This document shows positions 10,737 to 23,500 of a DNA stretch of 64,000 bases, in pieces. Source of the stretch: Coriaria nepalensis (Eukaryota > Streptophyta > Magnoliopsida > Cucurbitales > Coriariaceae). The DNA lies in assembly GCA_027186245.1 (NCBI GenBank), contig CP114481.1, forward strand, positions 39,649,501 to 39,713,500, written 5' to 3'. The translations under genes were made by a program, and so were the position numbers. Position 1 is the stretch's first letter, and each line of letters starts with the position of its first letter. The notes below the pieces were generated by a model. It was not told the origin of the DNA. It saw nothing but the letters and a program-made list of their open reading frames with translations, and did no database searches.

Positions 10737-13700
10737 CAAGTTTTGTGCATAACTTGCAAATGATCATTGCAAGGAAAGTGTGCATTCGTTTAACCTAAAA
10801 TCATTTCAATGAGTCATTTCAAATCAATAATTTATTTCAAAGCAAGTCGAACGGATTCAATTTTTGCACAACAAACACAAGTTTTATGCATAACTTGCAA
10901 ATGATCAATGCAAGGAAAGTGTGCATTCGTTTAACCTTAAAATCATTTCAATGAGTCATTTCAAGTCAATAACTTTTTTCAAAGCAAGTCGAACGAATTC
11001 TATTTTTGCACTACAAACACAAGTTTTGTGCATAACTTGCAAATGATCAATGCAAGGAAAGTGTGCATTCGTTTAACCTTAAAATCATTTCAATGAGTCA
11101 TTTCAAATCAATAATTTATTTCAAAGCAAGTCGAACGGATTCAATTTTTGCCCAACAAACACAAGTTTTGTGCATAACTTGCAAATGATCAATGCAAGGA
11201 AAGTGTGCATTCGTTTAACCTTAAAATCATTTCAATGAGTCATTTCAAGTCAATAACTTATTTCAAAGCAAGTCGAACGAATTCTATTTTTGCACTACAA
11301 ACACAAGTTTTGTGCATAACTTGCAAATGATCAATGCAAGGAAAGTGTGCATTCGTTTAACCTTAAAATCATTTCAATGAGTCATTTCAAGTCAATAACT
11401 TATTTCAAAGCAAGTCGAACGAATTCTATTTTTGCACTACAAACAGAAGTTTTGTGCATAACTTGCAAATGATCAATGAAAGGAAAGTGTGCATTCGTTT
11501 AACTTAAAATCATTTCAATGAGTTATTTCAAGTCAATAATTTATTTCCAAGCAAGTCGAACGAATTCAATTTTTGCACTACAAACAGAAGTTTTTTGCAT
11601 AACTTGCAAATGATCAATGCAAGGAAAGTGTGCATTCGTTTAACTTAAAATCATTTCAATGAGTCATTTCAAGTCAACAATTTATTTCAAAGCAAGTCGA
11701 ACGAATTCAATTTTTGCACTACAAACACAAGTTTTGTGCACAACTTCCAAATGATCAATGCAAGGAAAGTGTGCATTCGTTTAACCTTAAAATCATTTCA
11801 ATGAGTCATTTCAAGTCAATAACTTATTTCAAAGCAAGTCGAACGAATTCAATTTTTGCACTACAAACACAAGTTTTGGGCATAACTTGCAAATGATCAA
11901 TGCAAGGAAAGTGTGCATTCGTTTAACCTTAAAATCATTTCAATGATTTTTTCAAGTCAATAACTTATTTCAAAGCAAGTCGAATGAATTCTATTTTTGC
12001 ACAACAAACACGAGTTTTGTGCATAACTTGCAAATGATCAATGCAAGGAAAGTGTGCATTCGTTTAACCTTAAAATCATTTCAATGAGTCATTTCAGGTC
12101 AATAACTTATTTCAAAGCAAGTCGAACGAATTCAATTTTTGCACTACAAACACAAGTTCTGTGCATAACTTGCAAATGATCATTGCAAGGAAAGTGTGCA
12201 TTCGTTTAACCTTAAAATCATTTCAATGATTTTTTCAAGTCAATAACTTATTTCAAAGCAAGTCGAACGCATTCTATTTTTGCACTACAAACACAAGTTT
12301 TGTGCATAACTTGCAAATGATCAATGCAAGGAAAGTGTCCATTCGTTTAACCTTTAAATCATTTCAATGAGTCATTTCAAGTCGATAAGTTATTTCAAAG
12401 CAAGTCGAACGAATTCAATTTTTGCACTACAAACATAAGTTTTTTGCATAACTTGCAAATGATCAATGCAAGGAAAGTGTCCATTCGTTTAACTTAAAAT
12501 CATTTCAATGAGTCATTTCAAGTCAATAACTTATTTCAAAGCAAGTCGAACGAATTCAATTTTTGCACTACAAACACAAGTTTTGTGGAGAACTTGCAAA
12601 TGATCAATGCAAGGAAAGTGTGCATTCGTTTAACTTAAAATCATTTCAATGAGTCATTTCAAGTCAATAATTTATTTCAAAGCAAGTCGAACGAATTCAA
12701 TTTTTGCACTACAAACACAAGTTTTGTGCATAACTCGCAAATGATCAATGCAAGGAAAGTGTGCATTCGTTTAACCTTAAAATCATTTCAATGAGTCATT
12801 TCAAGTCAATAACTTATTTCAAAGCAAGTCGAACGAATTCTATTTTTGCACTACAAACACAAGTTTTGTGCATAACTTGCAAATGATCAATGCAAGGAAA
12901 GTGTGCATTCGTTTAACTTAAAATCATTTCAATGAGTCATTTCAAGTCAATAAGTTATTTCTAACCAAGTCGAACGAATTCAATTTTTGCACTACAAACA
13001 CAAGTTTTGTGCATAACTTGCAAATGATCATTGCAAGGAAAGTGTGCATTCGTTTAACCTAAAATCATTTCAATGAGTCATTTCAAATCAATAATTTATT
13101 TCAAAGCAAGTCGAACGGATTCAATTTTTGCACAACAAACACAAGTTTTATGCATAACTTGCAAATGATCAATGCAAGGAAAGTGTGCATTCGTTTAACC
13201 TTAAAATCATTTCAATGAGTCATTTCAAGTCAATAACTTATTTCAAAGCAAGTCGAACGGATTCAATTTTTGCCCAACAAACACAAGTTTTGTGCATAAC
13301 TTGCAAATGATCAATGCAAGGAATGTGTGCATTCGTTTAACCTTAAAATCATTTCAATGAGTCATTTCAAGTCAATAACTTATTTCAAAGCAAGTCGAAC
13401 GAATTCTATTTTTGCACTACAAACACAAGTTTTGTGCATAACTTGCAAATGATCAATGCAAGGAAAGTGTGCATTCGTTTAACCTTAAAATCATTTCAAT
13501 GAGTCATTTCAAGTCAATAACTTATTTCAAAGCAAGTCGAACGAATTCTATTTTTGCACTACAAACAGAAGTTTTGTGCATAACTTGCAAATGATCAATG
13601 AAAGGAAAGTGTGCATTCGTTTAACTTAAAATCATTTCAATGAGTCATTTCAAGTTAATAATTTATTTCCAAGCAAGTCGAACGAATTCAATTTTTGCAC

Positions 13701-16410
13701 TACAAACAGAAGTTTTTTGCATAACTTGCAAATGATCAATGCAAGGAAAGTGTGCATTCGTTTAACTTAAAATCATTTCAATGAGTCATTTCAAGTCAAC
13801 AATTTATTTCAAAGCAAGTCGAACGAATTCAATTTTTGCACTACAAACACAAGTTTTGTGCACAACTTCCAAATGATCAATGCAAGGAAAGTGTGCATTC
13901 GTTTAACCTTAAAATCATTTCAATGAGTCATTTCAAGTCAATAACTTATTTCAAAGCAAGTCGAACGAATTCAATTTTCGCACTACAAACACAAGTTTTG
14001 GGCATAACTTGCAAATGATCAATGCAAGGAAAGTGTGCATTCGTTTAACCTTAAAATCATTTCAATGATTTTTTCAAGTCAATAACTTATTTCAAAGCAA
14101 GTCGAATGAATTCTATTTTTGCACAACAAACACGAGTTTTGTGCATAACTTGCAAATGATCAATGCAAGGAAAGTGTGCATTCGTTTAACCTTAAAATCA
14201 TTTCAATGAGTCATTTCAAGTCAATAACTTATTTCAAAGCAAGTCGAACGAATTCTATTTTTGCAGTACAAACAGAAGATTTGTGCATAACTTGCAAATG
14301 ATCAATGCAAGGAAAGTGTGCATTCGTTTAACCTTAAAATCATTTCAATGAGTCATTTCAAGTCAATAACTTATTTCAAAGCAAGTCGAACGAATTCAAT
14401 TTTTGCACTACAAACATAAGTTTTGTGCATAACTTGCAAATGATCAATGCGAGGAAAGTGTGCATTCGTTTAACTTAAAATCATTTCAATGAGTCATTTC
14501 AAGTCAATGACTTATTTCAAAGCAAGTTGAACGAATTCTATTTTTTCACTACAAACACAAGTTTTGTGCATAACTTGCAAATGATCAATGCAAGGAAAGT
14601 GTGCATTCGTTTAACTTAAAATCATTTCAATGAGTCATTTCAAGTCAATAAGTTATTTCTAACCAAGTCGAACGAATTCAATTTTTGCACTACAAACACA
14701 AGTTTTGTGCATAACTTGCAAATGATCATTGCAAGGAAAGTGTGCATTCGTTTAACCTAAAATCATTTCAATGAGTCATTTCAAATCAATAATTTATTTC
14801 AAAGCAAGTCGAACGGATTCAATTTTTGCACAACAAACACAAGTTTTATGCATAACTTGCAAATGATCAATGCAAGGAAAGTGTGCATTCGTTTAACCTT
14901 AAAATCATTTCAATGAGTCATTTCAAGTCAATAACTTATTTCAAAGCAAGTCGAACGAATTCTATTTTTGCACTACAAACACAAGTTTTGTGCATAACTT
15001 GCAAATGATCAATGCAAGGAAAGTGTGCATTAGTTTAACCTTAAAATCATTTCAATGAGTCATTTCAAGTCAATAACTTATTTCAAAGCAAGTCGAACGA
15101 ATTCTATTTTTGCACTACAAACACAAGTTTTGTGCATAACTTGCAAATGATCAATGCAAGGAAAGTGTGCATTCGTTTAACCTTAAAATCATTTCAATGA
15201 GTCATTTCAAGTCAATAACTTATTTCAAAGCAAGTCAAGTGAATTCAATTTTTGCACTACAAACACGAGTTTCGTGCATAACTTGCAAATGATCAATGCA
15301 AGGAAAGTGTGCATTCGTTTAACCTTTAAATCATTTCAGAGAGTCATTACAAGTAAATAACTTATTTCAAAGCAAGTCGAACGAATTCTATTTTTGCAGT
15401 ACAAACAGAAGTTTTGTGCATAACTTGCAAATGATCAATGCAAGGAAAGTGTGCATTCGTTTAACCTTAAAATCATTTCAATGAGTCATTTCAAGTCAAT
15501 AACTTATTTCAAAGCAAGTCGAACGAATTCAATTTTTGCACTACAAACACAAGTTTTGTGCATAACTTGCAAATGATCATTGCAAGGAAAGTGTGCATTC
15601 GTTTAACCTAAAATCATTTCAATGAGTCATTTCAAATCAATAATTTATTTCAAAGCAAGTCGAACGGATTCAATTTTTGCACAACAAACACAAGTTTTAT
15701 GCATAACTTGCAAATGATCAATGCAAGGAAAGTGTGCATTCGTTTAACCTTAAAATCATTTCAATGAGTCATTTCAAGTCAATAACTTTTTTCAAAGCAA
15801 GTCGAACGGATTCAATTTTTGCCCAACAAACACAAGTTTTGTGCATAACTTGCAAATGATCAATGCAAGGAAAGTGTGCATTCGTTTAACCTTAAAATCA
15901 TTTCAATGAGTCATTTCAAGTCAATAACTTATTTCAAAGCAAGTCGAACGAATTCTATTTTTGCACTTCAAACACAAGTTTTGTGCATAACTTGCAAATG
16001 ATCAATGCAAGGAAAGTGTGCATTCGTTTAACCTTAAAATCATTTCAATGAGTCATTTCAAGTCAATAACTTATTTCAAAGCAAGTCGAACGAATTCTAT
16101 TTTTGCACTACAAACAGAAGTTTTGTGCATAACTTGCAAATGATCAATGAAAGGAAAGTGTGCATTCGTTTAACTTAAAATCATTTCAATGAGTCATTTC
16201 AAGTCAATAATTTATTTCCAAGCAAGTCGAACGAATTCAATTTTTGCACTACAAACAGAAGTTTTTTGCATAACTTGCAAATGATCAATGCAAGGAAAGT
16301 GTGCATTCGTTTAACTTAAAATCATTTCAATGAGTCATTTCAAGTCAACAATTTATTTCAAAGCAAGTCGAACGAATTCAATTTTTGCACTACAAACACA
16401 AGTTTTGTGC
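10737..16410. repeat. Large higher-order block, copy 2 (~40 monomers)
   Basis: Second copy of 4650-10323 in the same orientation. The copies differ by scattered single bases, for example CAGAAGATTTG near 14275 where copy 1 has CAGAAGTTTTG near 8188. So high an identity over 5.7 kb points to a recent copying event or an assembly duplication. The last 1.5 kb also belongs to the next duplication (14873-20270). Confidence 0.9.
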
Positions 16411-19400
16411 ACAACTTCCAAATGATCAATGCAAGGAAAGTGTGCATTCGTTTAACCTTAAAATCATTTCAATGAGTCATTTCAAGTCAATAACTTATTT
16501 CAAAGCAAGTCGAACGAATTCAATTTTTGCACTACAAACACAAGTTTTGGGCATAACTTGCAAATGATCAATGCAAGGAAAGTGTGCATTCGTTTAACCT
16601 TAAAATCATTTCAATGATTTTTTCAAGTCAATAACTTATTTCAAAGCAAGTCGAATGAATTCTATTTTTTCACAACAAACACGAATTTTGTGCATAACTT
16701 GCAAATGATCAATGCAAGGAAAGTGTGCATTCGTTTAACCTTAAAATCATTTCAATGAGTCATTTCAAGTCAATAACTTATTTCAAAGCAAGTCGAACGA
16801 ATTCAATTTTTGCACTACAAACACAAGTTCTGTGCATAACTTGCAAATGATCATTGCAAGGAAAGTGTGTATTCGTTTAACCTTAAAATCATTTCAATGA
16901 TTTTTTCAAGTCAATAACTTATTTCAAAGCAAGTCGAACGCATTCTATTTTTGCACTACAAACACAAGTTTTGTGCATAACTTGCAAATGATCAATGCAA
17001 GGAAAGTGTCCATTCGTTTAACCTTTAAATCATTTCAATGAGTCATTTCAAGTCAATAACTTATTTCAAAGCAAGTCGAACGAATTCAATTTTTGCACTA
17101 CAAACACAAGTTTTGTGGAGAACTTGCAAATGATCAATGCAAGGAAAGTGTGCATTCGTTTAACTTAAAATCATTTCAATGAGTCATTTCAAGTCAATAA
17201 TTTATTTCAAAGCAAGTCGAACGAATTCAATTTTTGCACTACAAACACAAGTTTTGTGGAGAACTTGCAAATGATCAATGCAAGGAAAGTGTGCATTCGT
17301 TTAACTTAAAATCATTTCAATGAGTCATTTCAAGTCAATAATTTATTTCAAAGCAAGTCGAACGAATTCAATTTTTGCACTACAAACACAAGTTCTGTGC
17401 ATAACTTGCAAATGATCATTGCAAGGAAAGTGTGCATTCGTTTAACCTTAAAATCATTTCAATGATTTTTTCAAGTCAATAACTTATTTCAAAGCAAGTC
17501 GAACGAATTCTATTTTTGCACTACAAACACAAGTTTTCTGCATAACTTGCAAATGATCAATGCAAGGAAAGTGTGCATTCGTTTAACCTTAAAATCATTT
17601 CAATGAGTCATTTCAAGTCAATAATTTATTTCAAAGCAAGTCGAACGAATTCAATTTTTGCACTACAAACACAAGTTTTGTGCATACCTTGCAAATGATC
17701 AATGCAAGGAAAGTGTGCATTCGTTTAACCTTTAAATCATTTCAATGAGTCATTTCAAGTCAATAACTTATTTCAAAGCAAGTCGAACGAATTCAATTTT
17801 TTCACTACAAACACAAGTTTTGTGCATAACTTCCAAATGATCAATGCAAGGAAAGTGTGCATTCGTTTAACCTTAAAATCATTTCAATGAGTCATTGCAA
17901 GTTGATATCTTATTTCAAAGCAAGTCGAACAAATTCTATTTTTGCACTACAAACACAAGTTTTGTGCATAAATTGCAAATGATCAGTGCAAGGAAAGTGT
18001 GCATTCGTTTAACCTTTAAATCATTTTGATAAGTCATTTCAAGTCAATAACTTATTTCAAAGCAAGTCGAACGAATTCTATTTTTGCACTACAAACAGAA
18101 GTTTTTTGCATAACTTGCAAATGATCAATGCAAGGAAAGTGTGCATTCGTTTAACCTTTAAATCATTTCAATGAGTCATTTCAAGTCAATAACTTATTTC
18201 AAAGCAAGTCGAACGAATTCTATTTTTGCACTACAAACACAAGTTTTCTGCATAACTTGCAAATGATCAATGCAAGGAAAGTGTGCATTCGTTTAACCTT
18301 AAAATCATTTCAATGAGTCATTTCAAGTCAATAATTTATTTCAAAGCAAGTCGAACGAATTCAATTTTTGCACTACAAACACAAGTTTTGTGCATAACTT
18401 GCAAATGATCAATGCAACGAAAATGTACATTCGTTTAACTTAAAATCATTTTAATGAGTCATTTCAAGTCATAAAGTTATTTCTAAGCAAGTCGAACGAA
18501 TTCAATTTTTGCACTACAAACACAAGTTTTGTGCATAACTTGCAAATGATCAATGCAAGGAAAGTGTGCATTCGTTTAACCTTAAAATCATTTCAATGAG
18601 TCATTTCAAGTCAATATCTTATTTCAAAGCAAGTCGAACGAATTCAATTTTTGCACTACAAACACAAGTTCTGTGCATAACTTGCAAATGATCATTGCAA
18701 GGAAAGTGTGCATTCGTTTGACCTTAAAATCATTTCAATGATTTTTTTAAGTCAATAACTTATTTCAAAGCAAGTCGAACGAATTCTATTTTTGCACTAC
18801 AAACACAAGTTTTCTGCATAACTTGCAAATGATCAATGCAAGGAAAGTGTGCATTCGTTTAACCTTAAAATCATTTCAATGAGTCATTTCAAGTCAATAA
18901 TTTATTTCAAAGCAAGTCGAACGAATTCAATTTTTGCACTACAAACACAAGTTTTGTGCATAACTTGCAAATGATCAATGCAAGGAAAGTGTGCATTCGT
19001 TTAACCTTAAAATCATTTCAATGAGTCATTTCAAGTCAATATCTTATTTCAAAGCAAGTCGAACGAATTCAATTTTTGCACTACAAACACAAGTTCTGTG
19101 CATAACTTGCAAATGATCATTGCAAGGAAAGTGTGCATTCGTTTAACCTTAAAATCATTTCAATGATTTTTTCAAGTCAATAACTTATTTCAAAGCAAGT
19201 CGAACGAATTCTATTTTTGCACTACAAACACAAGTTTTCTGCATAACTTGCAAATGATCAATGCAAGGAAAGTGTGCATTCGTTTAACCTTAAAATCATT
19301 TCAATGAGTCATTTCAAGTCAATAATTTATTTCAAAGCAAGTCGAACGAATTCAATTTTTGCACTACAAACACAAGTTTTGTGCATAACTTGCAAATGAT

Positions 19401-20270
19401 CAATGCAAGGAAAGTGTGCATTCGTTTAACCTTTAAATCATTTCAATGAGTCATTTCAAGTCAATAACTTATTTCAAAGCAAGTCGAACGAATTCAATTT
19501 TTTCACTACAAACACAAGTTTTGTGCATAACTTCCAAATGATCATTGCAAGGAAAGTGTGCATTCGTTTAACCTTAAAATCATTTCAATGAGTCATTTCA
19601 AGTCAATAACTTATTTCAAAGCAAGTCGAACGAATTCAATTTTTTCACTACAAACACAAGTTTTGTGCATAACTTCCAAATGATCATTGCAAGGAAAGTG
19701 TGCATTCGTTTAACCTTAAAATCATTTCAATGTGTCTTTTCAAGTCAATAACTTATTTCAAAGCCAGTCGAACGAATTCTATTTCTGCACTACAAACACA
19801 AGTTTTCTGCATAACTTGCAAATGATCAATGCAAGGAAAGTGTGCATTCGTTTAACCTTAAAATCATTTCAATGAGTCATTGGAAGTTGATATCTTATTT
19901 CAAAGCAAGTCGAACAAATTCTATTTTTGCACTACAAACACAAGTTTTGTGCATAAATTGCAAATGATCAGTGCAAGGAAAGTGTGCATTCGTTTAACCT
20001 TTAAATCATTTTGATAAGTCATTTCAAGTCAATAACTTATTTCAAAGCAAGTCGAACGAATTCTATTTTTGCACTACAAACAGAAGTTTTTTGCATAACT
20101 TGCAAATGATCAATGCAAGGAAAGTGTGCATTCGTTTAACCTTTAAATCATTTCAATGAGTCATTTCAAGTCAATAACTTATTCCAAAACAAGTCGAACG
20201 AATTCTATTTTTGCACTACAAACAGAAGTTTTTTGCATAACTTGCAAATGATCAATGCAAGGAAAGTGTG
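14873..20270. repeat. Second large block, source or sister of 20542-26507
   Basis: Its first part (14873-17838) matches 20542-23507 with offset 5,669 bp (40 monomers; GCATTAGTTT at 15031 pairs with 20700). Its second part (17840-20270) matches 24077-26507 with offset 6,237 bp (44 monomers; TGTACATTCG 18424/24661, TGTGTCTTTT 19731/25968, CATTGGAAG 19881 pairs with 26118). The jump in offset is 568 bp, exactly four 142-bp monomers. The block is rich in TGATTTTTTC, TTTTTTCAC, CTTCC and GTGGAGAAC variants. Confidence 0.87.
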
Positions 20271-20541
20271 CATTCGTTTAACCTTAAAATCATTTCAATG
20301 AGTCATTTCAAGTCAATAATTTATTTCAAAGCAAGTCGAACGAATTCAATTTTTGCACTACAAACACAAGTTTTGTGCATAACTTGCAAATGATCAATGC
20401 AAGGAAAGTGTGCATTCGTTTAACCTTTAAATCATTTCAATGAGTCATTTCAAGTCAATAACTTATTTCAAAGCAAGTCGAACGAATTCAATTTTTTCAC
20501 TACAAACACAAGTTTTGTGCATAACTTCCAAATGATCATTG

Positions 20542-23500
20542 CAAGGAAAGTGTGCATTCGTTTAACCTTAAAATCATTTCAATGAGTCATTTCAAGTCAA
20601 TAACTTATTTCAAAGCAAGTCGAACGAATTCTATTTTTGCACTACAAACACAAGTTTTGTGCATAACTTGCAAATGATCAATGCAAGGAAAGTGTGCATT
20701 AGTTTAACCTTAAAATCATTTCAATGAGTCATTTCAAGTCAATAACTTATTTCAAAGCAAGTCGAACGAATTCTATTTTTGCACTACAAACACAAGTTTT
20801 GTGCATAACTTGCAAATGATCAATGCAAGGAAAGTGTGCATTCGTTTAACCTTAAAATCATTTCAATGAGTCATTTCAAGTCAATAACTTATTTCAAAGC
20901 AAGTCAAGTGAATTCAATTTTTGCACTACAAACACGAGTTTCGTGCATAACTTGCAAATGATCAATGCAAGGAAAGTGTGCATTCGTTTAACCTTTAAAT
21001 CATTTCAGAGAGTCATTACAAGTAAATAACTTATTTCAAAGCAAGTCGAACGAATTCTATTTTTGCAGTACAAACAGAAGTTTTGTGCATAACTTGCAAA
21101 TGATCAATGCAAGGAAAGTGTGCATTCGTTTAACCTTAAAATCATTTCAATGAGTCATTTCAAGTCAATAACTTATTTCAAAGCAAGTCGAACGAATTCA
21201 ATTTTTGCACTACAAACACAAGTTTTGTGCATAACTTGCAAATGATCATTGCAAGGAAAGTGTGCATTCGTTTAACCTAAAATCATTTCAATGAGTCATT
21301 TCAAATCAATAATTTATTTCAAAGCAAGTCGAACGGATTCAATTTTTGCACAACAAACACAAGTTTTATGCATAACTTGCAAATGATCAATGCAAGGAAA
21401 GTGTGCATTCGTTTAACCTTAAAATCATTTCAATGAGTCATTTCAAGTCAATAACTTTTTTCAAAGCAAGTCGAACGGATTCAATTTTTGCCCAACAAAC
21501 ACAAGTTTTGTGCATAACTTGCAAATGATCAATGCAAGGAAAGTCTGCATTCGTTTAACCTTAAAATCATTTCAATGAGTCATTTCAAGTCAATAACTTA
21601 TTTCAAAGCAAGTCGAACGAATTCTATTTTTGCACTTCAAACACAAGTTTTGTGCATAACTTGCAAATGATCAATGCAAGGAAAGTGTGCATTCGTTTAA
21701 CCTTAAAATCATTTCAATGAGTCATTTCAAGTCAATAACTTATTTCAAAGCAAGTCGAACGAATTCTATTTTTGCACTACAAACAGAAGTTTTGTGCATA
21801 ACTTGCAAATGATCAATGAAAGGAAAGTGTGCATTCGTTTAACTTAAAATCATTTCAATGAGTCATTTCAAGTCAATAATTTATTTCCAAGCAAGTCGAA
21901 CGAATTCAATTTTTGCACTACAAACAGAAGTTTTTTGCATAACTTGCAAATGATCAATGCAAGGAAAGTGTGCATTCGTTTAACTTAAAATCATTTCAAT
22001 GAGTCATTTCAAGTCAACAATTTATTTCAAAGCAAGTCGAACGAATTCAATTTTTGCACTACAAACACAAGTTTTGTGCACAACTTCCAAATGATCAATG
22101 CAAGGAAAGTGTGCATTCGTTTAACCTTAAAATCATTTCAATGAGTCATTTCAAGTCAATAACTTATTTCAAAGCAAGTCGAACGAATTCAATTTTTGCA
22201 CTACAAACACAAGTTTTGGGCATAACTTGCAAATGATCAATGCAAGGAAAGTGTGCATTCGTTTAACCTTAAAATCATTTCAATGATTTTTTCAAGTCAA
22301 TAACTTATTTCAAAGCAAGTCGAATGAATTCTATTTTTTCACAACAAACACGAATTTTGTGCATAACTTGCAAATGATCAATGCAAGGAAAGTGTGCATT
22401 CGTTTAACCTTAAAATCATTTCAATGAGTCATTTCAAGTCAATAACTTATTTCAAAGCAAGTCGAACGAATTCAATTTTTGCACTACAAACACAAGTTCT
22501 GTGCATAACTTGCAAATGATCATTGCAAGGAAAGTGTGTATTCGTTTAACCTTAAAATCATTTCAATGATTTTTTCAAGTCAATAACTTATTTCAAAGCA
22601 AGTCGAACGCATTCTATTTTTGCACTACAAACACAAGTTTTGTGCATAACTTGCAAATGATCAATGCAAGGAAAGTGTCCATTCGTTTAACCTTTAAATC
22701 ATTTCAATGAGTCATTTCAAGTCAATAACTTATTTCAAAGCAAGTCGAACGAATTCAATTTTTGCACTACAAACACAAGTTTTGTGGAGAACTTGCAAAT
22801 GATCAATGCAAGGAAAGTGTGCATTCGTTTAACTTAAAATCATTTCAATGAGTCATTTCAAGTCAATAATTTATTTCAAAGCAAGTCGAACGAATTCAAT
22901 TTTTGCACTACAAACACAAGTTTTGCGGAGAACTTGCAAATGATCAATGCAAGGAAAGTGTGCATTCGTTTAACTTAAAATCATTTCAATGAGTCATTTC
23001 AAGTCAATAATTTATTTCAAAGCAAGTCGAACGAATTCAATTTTTGCACTACAAACACAAGTTCTGTGCATAACTTGCAAATGATCATTGCAAGGAAAGT
23101 GTGCATTCGTTTAACCTTAAAATCATTTCAATGATTTTTTCAAGTCAATAACTTATTTCAAAGCAAGTCGAACGAATTCTATTTTTGCACTACAAACACA
23201 AGTTTTCTGCATAACTTGCAAATGATCAATGCAAGGAAAGTGTGCATTCGTTTAACCTTAAAATCATTTCAATGAGTCATTTCAAGTCAATAATTTATTT
23301 CAAAGCAAGTCGAACGAATTCAATTTTTGCACTACAAACACAAGTTTTGTGCATACCTTGCAAATGATCAATGCAAGGAAAGTGTGCATTCGTTTAACCT
23401 TTAAATCATTTCAATGAGTCATTTCAAGTCAATAACTTATTTCAAAGCAAGTCGAACGAATTCAATTTTTTCACTACAAACACAAGTTTTGTGCATAACT

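Noticed and set aside
4650..16410. Reporting the two large copies as certain biological duplications
   Set aside because: The match is real in the sequence given, but identity this high over 5.7 kb in a satellite can also come from assembly error. It is listed as a repeat with that caveat.
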